The notes beneath the pieces were generated by a model. That model saw only the letters and a list, made by a program, of their open reading frames with translations, was not told the origin of the DNA and searched no databases. 24,960 nt of DNA from an uncultured Megasphaera sp. (GTDB lineage: Bacteria; Bacillota; Negativicutes; Veillonellales; Megasphaeraceae): contig CABQJB010000007.1 of the NCBI GenBank assembly GCA_902464195.1, forward strand, positions 1-24,960, given 5' to 3'. Position 1 is the first letter of the stretch, and every line of letters starts with the position of its first letter. The translations under genes were made by a program, and so were the position numbers. Below, piece by piece: positions 8,586-16,265 of the stretch.

Positions 8586-9851
8586 ATGGCTATTACTGCA
8601 CCGAGAGGCACGCAGGATTTCCTGCCGGAACAGACGGCAGAGTGGCAGCTGCTGGAAGCAAAGATCCGCCAGATCTGCTCGCTCTACGGGTTCGGCGAAA
8701 TCCGCACGCCTATGTTTGAAAGTACTGAATTGTTTTTACGCGGCATCGGGGAAACGACAGACGTCGTCACCAAGGAAATGTACACCTTTGAAGACCGCGG
8801 CGGCCGCAGCATGACATTGCGCCCGGAAAATACGGCTTCTGTCGTCCGGGCCTTCCTGGAACACAAGCTCTACGGCGACCCGCAGGTCCACAAGTTCTAC
8901 TACATGGGCCCCATGTTCCGTCATGACCGCCCCCAGGCTGGCCGTTACCGCCAGTTCACCCAGTTCGGCGTCGAAGAAATCGGCTCCAAGGACCCGGCTG
9001 TCGATGCGGAAATCATTGCCATGGCCTTCCAGCTCTTCCGGGAACTGGGCCTCAATGATCTGGTCCTGCACCTCAACTCCGTCGGCTGCCCGAAGTGCCG
9101 TCCCGTCTATCGCCAGAAGCTCCTCGATTTCTTTGCCGACAAACGGGACCAGCTCTGCGACGACTGCAACGAACGCCTGGAAAAGAACCCTCTCCGCGTC
9201 CTCGACTGCAAAGAAGACGGCGAAAAAATGATGCAGATGGGCGTACCTTTGATCACGGATAATCTCTGCGACGACTGCAAGGAACATTTCCACAAAGTCC
9301 AGGAATATCTGACGGCCATCGGTATTCCCTTTACCCTCGACCCGCGCCTGGTCCGCGGTCTCGATTACTATACCAATACGGCCTTTGAAATCATGTACGC
9401 TCCCTTGGGCGCACAGAGCACGGTCTGCGGTGGCGGCCGCTACGACGGCCTCATCGAAGAAGTCGGCGGTCCGTCGACACCGGGCATCGGCTTTGCCATC
9501 GGCATGGAACGGCTGCTCCTGACCTTGAAGGAACAGGGCCTCCTGCCGCCGGTCGAAAAGAAGCAGCCCGTCTTCATCGTCGCCCTCGGCGATGCCGCCA
9601 AGACCAAGGCCTTCGAACTGCAGCAGCAGCTCCGCGAAAAGGGCCTCTATGCTGAAATCGACCTCCTGGGCCGCAGCATGAAGGGCCAGATGAAATCGGC
9701 CAATAAACTCAACGCCGATTACACGGTCATCATCGGCGAGGACGAATTAGCCGCCGGTGAAGCCCAGGTCCGCAATATGGCCAGCAAAGAACAAGTCAGC
9801 GTTCCCCTTGATGGGATTGTTGCATATATGGAAACACACAAGAAGGGATGA
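8586..9851 (+). CDS. hisS: Histidine--tRNA ligase
   Basis: HisRS charges tRNA-His. The 421-residue product starts MAITAPRGTQDFLPEQ, the usual HisRS opening. Class II motif 2 is YYMGPMFRHDRPQAGRYRQF, the histidine-specific motif LVRGLDYYTNTAFE is intact, and motif 3 is GIGFAIGMERLLL. A C-terminal anticodon-binding domain follows from about residue 325. The start follows the hemZ stop directly, with AAAAGAGG as ribosome binding site. hisS-aspS pairing is conserved in Firmicutes. Confidence 0.97.
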   Translation: MAITAPRGTQDFLPEQTAEWQLLEAKIRQICSLYGFGEIRTPMFESTELFLRGIGETTDVVTKEMYTFEDRGGRSMTLRPENTASVVRAFLEHKLYGDPQVHKFYYMGPMFRHDRPQAGRYRQFTQFGVEEIGSKDPAVDAEIIAMAFQLFRELGLNDLVLHLNSVGCPKCRPVYRQKLLDFFADKRDQLCDDCNERLEKNPLRVLDCKEDGEKMMQMGVPLITDNLCDDCKEHFHKVQEYLTAIGIPFTLDPRLVRGLDYYTNTAFEIMYAPLGAQSTVCGGGRYDGLIEEVGGPSTPGIGFAIGMERLLLTLKEQGLLPPVEKKQPVFIVALGDAAKTKAFELQQQLREKGLYAEIDLLGRSMKGQMKSANKLNADYTVIIGEDELAAGEAQVRNMASKEQVSVPLDGIVAYMETHKKG

Positions 9852-9858
9852 TTTACGA

Positions 9859-11652
<1,794 letters not shown>

Positions 11653-11659
11653 AGAGATG

Positions 11660-11695
11660 AAAAAAAGCTTGTCGTATAACGGCAAGCTTTTTTTT
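11660..11695 (+). terminator. Intrinsic terminator after aspS
   Basis: GCTTGTCG (11667-11674) pairs with CGGCAAGC (11680-11687) through one G-U pair, with a TATAA loop, flanked by A7 and followed by T8. It ends the recJ-aspS cluster. The A and T runs would extend the stem and allow function in both directions. Confidence 0.9.
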
Positions 11696-11717
11696 CGTGG
11701 CTAGTGGCTCGTGGTTC

Positions 11718-11800
11718 GTAGGGGCCGTCCCAAAGGGCGGCCCGCTTGTAGGAATCCCGTGAACCGCTTTCGTAGGGGCCGACCTGTTAAGGCGGCCCGC
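11718..11800 (+). repeat. Two tandem GTAGGGG hairpin units
   Basis: GTAGGGGCCGTCC...GGCGGCCCGC at 11718-11745 recurs at 11772-11800, 54 bp apart. Each unit folds as GGGCCG against CGGCCC around a short A/T-rich loop. A shared tail (CTTGTRGGAATCCCGTGRACCGCTTTC-like, 11746-11771) joins them. Heptamer units (cgtggct, agtggct, cgtggtt) run directly into the first copy from the left. Confidence 0.75.
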
Positions 11801-11940
11801 TGTGATAATTGACCACAGCCCGTTCTGGTATTATGGCAAGCCTTTCCTCGGACTCCGATGCGGCTTCGCCGCGACAGACTCATGATTGTATTACGGCCAA
11901 GTGCCGTCCGTCATAAATTCCGGTTGTGTACAGGATTCAG

Positions 11941-11969
11941 GCGGGACGCCTTAACAGGACGTCCCCTAC
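11941..11969 (-). repeat. GTAGGGG hairpin unit, inverted orientation
   Basis: The reverse strand reads GTAGGGGACGTCCTGTTAAG then GCGTCCCGC, the same layout as the 11718 and 12149 units but with ACG in place of CCG. GGGACG and CGTCCC form the stem. The matched change on both arms is a compensatory pair, which suggests the folded form matters. Confidence 0.65.
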
Positions 11970-12050
11970 GGTATCGCAGACAGGCGATGAAAAAATGAAC
12001 GCTGGCCGTAGATGACAGCTCGCCCAAACATACGGCCTGTGGTCGTATGG

Positions 12051-12113
12051 GTAGGGGGCCTCCCCGACGGCGGCCCGCTTGAGGGAATCCCGTGGACCGC
12101 TTCGTGGCTAACG
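12051..12113 (+). repeat. GTAGGGG hairpin unit with conserved tail
   Basis: A diverged core (12051-12078) is followed by the conserved tail GGGAATCCCGTGGACCGCTT, as in the copies at 11718 and 12149. Heptamer-like units (cgtggct, aacggct, agcagtc) follow to about 12123. Confidence 0.6.
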
Positions 12114-12148
12114 GCTAGCAGTCAACCGCGGTCCCATGGACCGCTTTC

Positions 12149-12203
12149 GTAGGGGCCGACCTGTTAAGGCGGCCCGCTTGTGGGAATCCCGTGGATTGCT
12201 TTC
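12149..12203 (+). repeat. GTAGGGG hairpin unit with conserved tail
   Basis: Core 12149-12177 is identical to the 11772 unit through CCCGC, then continues with the tail GGGAATCCCGTGGATTGCTT. The preceding bases CCATGGACCGCTTTC match the end of another unit's tail, so the copies once lay in tandem. Confidence 0.7.
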
Positions 12204-12224
12204 CCAAGTGAACGCGATTGGTTT

Positions 12225-12258
12225 ACGAGCCACGAACCACTAATCACGAGCCACGAGC
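12225..12258. repeat. Heptamer array (CACGAAC type) abutting the arsR operator
   Basis: Units acgagc, cacgaac, cactaat, cacgagc, cacgagc are in exact 7-bp phase. The last ends one base before the AGACA that opens the arsR operator, so the repeat boundary coincides with the promoter boundary. Confidence 0.7.
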
Positions 12259-12286
12259 AGACATATTGACAAACGTCAATGTGTCT
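12259..12286. promoter_or_regulatory. ArsR operator (primary inverted repeat)
   Basis: An imperfect 12-bp inverted repeat: AGACA and ATTGAC on the left, GTCAAT and TGTCT on the right, with one mismatch and an AAAC centre. The core ATTGACAAACGTCAAT (12265-12280) covers the -35 element. Position, symmetry and the neighbouring arsR make it the likely ArsR binding site. Related 16-bp copies lie at 12305-12320 and 12676-12691. Confidence 0.75.
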
Positions 12287-12294
12287 GCTATACT
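12266..12294 (+). promoter_or_regulatory. arsR promoter
   Basis: TTGACA (12266-12271), a 17-bp spacer and TATACT (12289-12294) form a near-consensus sigma-A promoter. Transcription should start near 12301, about 35 bases before the arsR start. The -35 lies inside the inverted-repeat operator, so bound repressor would block RNA polymerase directly. Confidence 0.88.
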
Positions 12295-12304
12295 CTAACT
12301 ATAG

Positions 12305-12320
12305 ATTGATAAACTTCGAT
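12305..12320. promoter_or_regulatory. Second ArsR-like operator copy
   Basis: ATTGATAAACTTCGAT matches the primary operator core at 13 of 16 positions and starts exactly 40 bp downstream, about four helical turns. It lies in the transcript start region, between the -10 and the arsR ribosome binding site. Its own symmetry is weaker. Confidence 0.5.
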
Positions 12321-12338
12321 ATGAAAGGAGGCGCCATG

Positions 12339-12650
12339 ATGGAGGAAAGGGAAGCGGTCCGCGTATTCAAGGCTTTGGGTGATGAGAAGCGGCTGCGCAT
12401 TTTGTCACTCTTGCGGCAGGGGGAACGCTGTGCCTGCGTGCTCCTGGAACATCTGAATTTGTCCCAGCCGACGCTGTCCCACCACATGAAGATTCTCTGC
12501 GAGGCCCAGCTGGTCACGGGCCGCAAGGAAGGGAAGTGGGTCTATTATTCCCTCAACCGCGCCCAGGCCCAGGTCCTGGAACAGGCCGTCCATGACTTAT
12601 TCCAGCCCAGTGCCGTGCCGGCAGAGGACGAAGCCTGCCATTGCCAGTGA
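12339..12650 (+). CDS. arsR: ArsR/SmtB-family arsenite-responsive repressor
   Basis: A 103-residue winged-helix repressor that releases DNA on binding As(III) or Sb(III). ERCACVLLEHL holds the CxC metal site (C31, C33) at the position of the ELCVCDL motif of E. coli-type ArsR; LSQPTLSHHMKIL is the recognition helix. C54 could be a further ligand, and the C-terminus ends EACHCQ with two more thiols (C100, C102). AAAGGAGG (12324-12331) sits 7 bases before ATG 12339 and 4 before the adjacent in-frame ATG 12336, so 12339 is preferred by a small margin. The frame is open to 12279, but those codons cover the promoter. First gene of the arsenic operon. Confidence 0.93.
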   Translation: MEEREAVRVFKALGDEKRLRILSLLRQGERCACVLLEHLNLSQPTLSHHMKILCEAQLVTGRKEGKWVYYSLNRAQAQVLEQAVHDLFQPSAVPAEDEACHCQ

Positions 12651-12665
12651 GGCAGGCTGTTTTTT
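12633..12665 (+). terminator. Terminator/attenuator overlapping the arsR 3' end
   Basis: AGCCTGCC (12633-12640), inside the last arsR codons, pairs perfectly with GGCAGGCT (12652-12659), followed by G and T5. It would end some transcripts after arsR and lower expression of arsD-arsA-acr3 relative to the repressor. Ribosomes finishing arsR would cover its 5' arm. Confidence 0.7.
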
Positions 12666-12675
12666 CAGCTCATAC

Positions 12676-12691
12676 ATTGATGAATGTAAAT
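12676..12691. promoter_or_regulatory. Third ArsR-like operator copy, between arsR and arsD
   Basis: ATTGATGAATGTAAAT matches the primary operator core at 12 of 16 positions and overlaps a perfect 6-bp inverted repeat, TACATT-GATG-AATGTA (12673-12688). It lies after the arsR terminator and before the arsD ribosome binding site. It may control a second promoter or act as a roadblock; no strong -35/-10 pair is visible here. Confidence 0.4.
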
Positions 12692-12720
12692 ATATGAATT
12701 TTTTTAGGAGGTCTTTTATC

Positions 12721-13206
12721 ATGAAACATATGGAAATCTTTGAACAAGCAATGTGCTGCCCGACCGGTCTCTGTGGTCCGTCTATCGACCCGGAACTCTT
12801 GCGCGTATCGACGGTTTTGGACACGTTGAAACAGCACGGCATCGACGTCGGCCGCTATAACCTGACCAGTGCGCCCTTGAAATTCGTCCAGACCAAGGCC
12901 GTGACGGATTTCCTCCAGCACCACGGTCCTGAAGACCTGCCCCTCATCCTCGTCGACGGTGCCGTCCAGTTTGCCGGCCGCTATCCGACGAATGATGAAT
13001 TTGCCAGCCTCATCGGCTTCGACACGGCTCTTCTGGCAGAAGCCCAGGCCGCTGGGGACAGCTGCTGCGGCGACAGCGCCGAAGAAACAGCTTCCTGCTG
13101 CTGTGGTGATACACCGGCTGAAAGCGAAGCCTCGTCGTGCTGCTGCGGTGACACGTCGGCGGAACCGGAAAGCTCGTCGTGCTGCTGCGGAGGTGACTGT
13201 AAATGA
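12721..13206 (+). CDS. arsD: Arsenite metallochaperone ArsD with cysteine-repeat tail
   Basis: ArsD passes As(III) to the ArsA ATPase and is a weak repressor. The 161-residue protein starts MKHMEIFEQAMCCPTGLCG, placing C12, C13 and C18 exactly as in the E. coli metallochaperone site. The thioredoxin-like body runs to about residue 110. The tail is unusual: a CC pair at 115-116, then CCC triplets at 126, 140 and 154 in exact 14-residue register, and C160, giving 12 cysteines in the last 50 residues. Classical ArsD has only two vicinal pairs there. AGGAGG (12706-12711) precedes ATG 12721; an upstream open frame back to 12592 overlaps arsR and the terminator. Its stop overlaps the arsA start. 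Confidence 0.92.
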   Translation: MKHMEIFEQAMCCPTGLCGPSIDPELLRVSTVLDTLKQHGIDVGRYNLTSAPLKFVQTKAVTDFLQHHGPEDLPLILVDGAVQFAGRYPTNDEFASLIGFDTALLAEAQAAGDSCCGDSAEETASCCCGDTPAESEASSCCCGDTSAEPESSSCCCGGDCK

Positions 13207-14936
13207 TGCTCTATGATCCCTTTCACGTCGTCCAGACGAAATACCTCTTCCTGACCGGAAAGGGCGGCGTCGGCAAAACGTCCGTCGCCTGTGCCACGGC
13301 CGTCGCCCTGGCCGATGCCGGTAAGAAGGTCCTGCTTATCAGCACCGACCCGGCGTCGAATCTGCAAGACGTCTTTTCCATGGAACTGACTAATAAGGCC
13401 ACGCCCATCGCCGCCGTGCCCAACCTGGCCGTGGCCAACCTCGACCCGGTCCAGGCCGCGGCCGAGTACCGGGAAAGCGTCATCGGTCCCTATCGCGGCC
13501 TTCTGCCGGAAGCAGCCCTGCGCAACATGGAAGAACAGCTGTCAGGCTCGTGTACCGTAGAAATCGCTGCCTTCAACGAGTTCACCAATTTCCTCACCGA
13601 TGAAGCCGTCGCCTGTGGCTACGACCACATCATCTTCGATACGGCGCCGACAGGTCACACCCTGCGCATGCTGCAGCTGCCGTCGGCGTGGAGCCAGTTC
13701 ATCCAGAAGAGCAAACACGGCGCGTCCTGCCTGGGCCAGCTGTCGGGCCTGGAATCGCGGAAAGAACTGTATAAACAGGCCGTCCAGACCCTGGCCGACG
13801 GGGACAAGACGACGATGCTCCTCGTCGCCCGTCCCGATGCCCTGCCCCTGAAAGAAGCGGCCCGGGCGTCGAAGGAACTGGCCTCCCTGGGCATTGCCAA
13901 TCAGCAGCTCATCGTCAACGGCCTGTTAGCTTCGTGGGATGACGATGCGACCAAGACGTTATACGAAAAACAGCAGGCCGCCATGAAGGCCATACCCGAA
14001 GCCATCGCCAATCTGCCGCGCTTCCAGATTCCCTTGCGGACGTACAACATCACCGGCCTGGACCACGTCCGGGCCCTGCTCAAAGGGGAAGTGAAGGAAG
14101 CGGCGACGGAACTGACGCTGGAACAGGTCCAGCCCCTGCAGGCCGTCATCGACGACCTGGAAGCCCATCAGCGCAAGGTCATCTTCACTATGGGCAAGGG
14201 CGGCGTCGGCAAGACAACTGTCGCTGCCGCCATCGCCCTGGGCCTGGCCCGCCGGGGCCACCGCGTCCACTTGACGACGACCGACCCGGCCGCTCACTTG
14301 CAGTACGTCGTCAGCCAGACGGATAACCTGACTCTGAGCCATATCGACGAAGGGGAAGAGCTGAAGAAATACCAGGATGAAGTCCTGAGCCAGGCCAAAG
14401 CCAACGGCCTGGGCCCGTCGGACCTGGCCTACATCGAAGAAGACCTGCGTTCGCCGTGCACTCAGGAAATCGCCGTCTTCCATGCCTTTGCCGACATCGT
14501 CGAAGCCGCCGACGACCAGATTGTCGTCATCGACACGGCGCCGACAGGCCACACGCTGCTGCTCCTGGAATCGACAGAAAGCTACGACCGGGAAATCCGC
14601 CGGACCCACGGTTCGACGCCGCCGTCAGTACAGCACCTGCTGCCGCGCCTGAAAGGGGACGAAACAGAAGTCGTCATCGTCACCCTGCCCGAAGCCACGC
14701 CGGTCTATGAAGCCCTGCGCCTGGAAGCGGACCTGAAGCGGACGAAACTGCGCTCGAAATGGTGGGTCATCAACAAATCCTTCTATCAGGCCCAGACGAC
14801 GAGCCCCCTGCTAAAAGCCAAGGCCTCCCACGAAATCGCCTGGATCAACAAAGTCGACGACCACACCCAGGGCCACACGGCCCTCATCGCCTGGCGCCCC
14901 GACGAAGTCCGCGGGGAAGTCTTGGAGAAATTATAG
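13203..14936 (+). CDS. arsA: Arsenite-translocating ATPase ArsA
   Basis: ArsA is the cytosolic ATPase that drives arsenite export. The 577-residue protein has two homologous halves, each with a deviant Walker A loop: GKGGVGKT at about residues 19-26 (A1) and 331-338 (A2), and each with a DTAPTGHT signature. The three cysteines that form the metalloid site in E. coli ArsA (C113, C172, C422) have counterparts at C117, C176 and C419; the first two keep the same 59-residue spacing. A linker joins the halves near residues 300-325. The start overlaps the arsD stop (ATGA), implying coupling. Here the ATPase is paired with an Acr3-type carrier, not ArsB. Confidence 0.96.
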   Translation: MMLYDPFHVVQTKYLFLTGKGGVGKTSVACATAVALADAGKKVLLISTDPASNLQDVFSMELTNKATPIAAVPNLAVANLDPVQAAAEYRESVIGPYRGLLPEAALRNMEEQLSGSCTVEIAAFNEFTNFLTDEAVACGYDHIIFDTAPTGHTLRMLQLPSAWSQFIQKSKHGASCLGQLSGLESRKELYKQAVQTLADGDKTTMLLVARPDALPLKEAARASKELASLGIANQQLIVNGLLASWDDDATKTLYEKQQAAMKAIPEAIANLPRFQIPLRTYNITGLDHVRALLKGEVKEAATELTLEQVQPLQAVIDDLEAHQRKVIFTMGKGGVGKTTVAAAIALGLARRGHRVHLTTTDPAAHLQYVVSQTDNLTLSHIDEGEELKKYQDEVLSQAKANGLGPSDLAYIEEDLRSPCTQEIAVFHAFADIVEAADDQIVVIDTAPTGHTLLLLESTESYDREIRRTHGSTPPSVQHLLPRLKGDETEVVIVTLPEATPVYEALRLEADLKRTKLRSKWWVINKSFYQAQTTSPLLKAKASHEIAWINKVDDHTQGHTALIAWRPDEVRGEVLEKL

Positions 14937-14949
14937 GAGGCGCGTTATC

Positions 14950-15984
14950 ATGGAACATGAATCACACGCAGGCATCAGTTTTTTTCAGCGCTATCTGACC
15001 CTTTGGGTCTTGTTATGTATGGTCGTCGGCGTAGCCATCGGTTATGCCCTTCCGGCTGTGCCAGCCTTTTTAGATACCTTACAGGTCATGGGGATTTCTA
15101 TTCCCATTGCCATTTTGATTTGGGTCATGATTTATCCGATGATGATGAAAGTCGACTTTCAGAGCATCAAAGCCGTAGGACGCCAGCCTAAAGGCTTGTT
15201 CGTCACTTGGATTGCCAACTGGCTCATCAAGCCTTTTACCATGTACGCCATCGCCTGGTTCTTCCTTTTCGTCCTCTTTGGTTCGTGGATCCCTGCGGAC
15301 CTGGGCCGGCAATACTTGGCTGGCGCCGTATTGCTCGGTGCGGCTCCCTGTACGGCCATGGTTTTCGTCTGGAGTACACTGGTCAAAGGGAATCCGGCCT
15401 ATACCGTCGTCCAGGTCGCTACGAATGATTTAATCATTCTCATTGCTTTCGTACCTATCGTCAAGTTCCTTTTAGGAGTTTCACAAGTTGCGGTTCCTTA
15501 TAGTGTCCTCTTTGTCAGTATCTTCCTGTTCGTCGTTATTCCCTTGGCAGGCGGTATCCTGACCCGGATGACTGTCGTCAAACGAAAAGGCCTCGATTAT
15601 TTTGAACGGCACTTTGTCCACAAATTCGATTCGGCAACGACGTGGGGACTGTTGCTGACGCTGGTCATCATTTTCAGCTCCCAAGCCCAGGTCATCTTAT
15701 CGAATCCGCTCCACATCGTCCTCATCGCCATCCCCCTTACCTTGCAGACTTTCCTCATCTTCTTCATTGCCTATGGAGCCTGCCGGCTGCTGAAACTGCC
15801 CTTCGACATTGCCGCACCGGCCGGGTTCATCGGCGCTTCTAACTTCTTTGAATTAGCCGTTGCCGTAGCCATTGCGCTCTTTGGCGTCACCAGCCCGGCC
15901 GCCCTGGCGACGACCGTCGGTGTCCTGACTGAAGTCCCGATTATGCTGACCCTGGTCCGCATCGCCTTAGCAACTAAAAATTAA
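14950..15984 (+). CDS. acr3: Acr3-family arsenite efflux transporter
   Basis: A 344-residue membrane carrier with about ten hydrophobic segments that exports arsenite. LLGAAPCTAMVFVWSTLVKGNPAYTVVQVATND carries the conserved Acr3 cysteine (C134) in the fourth segment, together with the family-typical AxxVWS stretch. Acr3 belongs to the bile/arsenite/riboflavin transporter superfamily and is unrelated to ArsB. TAGGAGG, overlapping the arsA stop, precedes ATG 14950. Codon use is visibly more AT-rich than in arsA, with TTA, TTT and ATT codons frequent, which may reflect membrane-protein composition or a separate origin. Last gene of the operon; no arsC follows. Confidence 0.94.
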   Translation: MEHESHAGISFFQRYLTLWVLLCMVVGVAIGYALPAVPAFLDTLQVMGISIPIAILIWVMIYPMMMKVDFQSIKAVGRQPKGLFVTWIANWLIKPFTMYAIAWFFLFVLFGSWIPADLGRQYLAGAVLLGAAPCTAMVFVWSTLVKGNPAYTVVQVATNDLIILIAFVPIVKFLLGVSQVAVPYSVLFVSIFLFVVIPLAGGILTRMTVVKRKGLDYFERHFVHKFDSATTWGLLLTLVIIFSSQAQVILSNPLHIVLIAIPLTLQTFLIFFIAYGACRLLKLPFDIAAPAGFIGASNFFELAVAVAIALFGVTSPAALATTVGVLTEVPIMLTLVRIALATKN

Positions 15985-15986
15985 AA

Positions 15987-16138
15987 TATAGTTTGTAGTA
16001 CGGAGTTTGTAGTTTGTAGAAGATGGTTTTAAATTTAAAGGCATCCACTAACCACGAATCACTAACCACTAGCCACGAACCACTAAAAATGGGCTGTCTC
16101 ACGAAGATTTTTGCCATCATGCAAGGCTCCTTTTACTC
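15987..16138. repeat. Composite repeat, first module
   Basis: In order: a TAGTTTG-type heptamer array (tagtttg, tagtacg, gagtttg, tagtttg, tagaaga; 15989-16023), an AT-rich centre with TTTTAAATTTAAA, CATCC, a CACTAAC-type array of six exact 7-bp units (16046-16087), and a degenerate hairpin (16091-16134). It begins 2 bp after the acr3 stop. The first 29 bases recur exactly at 16139-16167. The hairpin is a decayed relative of the terminator after dut. Confidence 0.75.
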
Positions 16139-16265
16139 TATAGTTTGTAGTACGGAGTTTGTAGTTTTCAGTGAAAACCTTTAAATTTTAAACCATCCGC
16201 TAACTGCTAACCGCTAGCCACTAACCACTAAAAAAGGCTTGTCGCACGTGCGACAAGCCTTTTTT
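16139..16265. repeat. Composite repeat, second module
   Basis: The same order as the preceding module: TAGTTTG-type array (16141-16168), AT-rich centre with TTTAAATTTTAAA, CCATCC, five CACTAAC-type heptamers (16198-16232), then a hairpin, which here is a perfect terminator. The two modules are 152 bp apart, start to start. Confidence 0.75.
16230..16265. terminator. Bidirectional terminator between acr3 and the Lpd-like gene
   Basis: A 36-bp perfect palindrome centred between 16247 and 16248 with an A6 flank and a T6 flank. It ends transcription of the ars operon from the left and of the convergent gene from the right; the latter's stop codon is immediately adjacent (16266-16268). Confidence 0.9.

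Larger units (their letters stand above)
11653..12258. other. Gene-free repeat-rich spacer between aspS and arsR
   Basis: No convincing gene is present; the longest open frame is a 60-codon antisense frame with no ribosome binding site and repeat-derived sequence. After the aspS terminator the spacer holds heptamer units (11696-11717), five GTAGGGG-type hairpins in both orientations, and a right-hand heptamer array (12225-12258) ending directly at the arsR operator. The middle (about 11801-12045) has several short inverted repeats, including GCTGTG/CACAGC (11799-11819), GCGGC/GCCGC near 11870 and GGCCGTA/TACGGCC (about 12004-12036). They look like decayed repeats. Confidence 0.75.

Noticed and set aside
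11701..11883. A 60-codon - strand frame in the aspS-arsR spacer
   Set aside because: Made of repeat units, with no ribosome binding site and no protein-like composition.
12592..12720. N-terminal extension of ArsD
   Set aside because: It would run through the arsR end and its terminator; ATG 12721 has AGGAGG upstream and places C12, C13 and C18 as in known ArsD.
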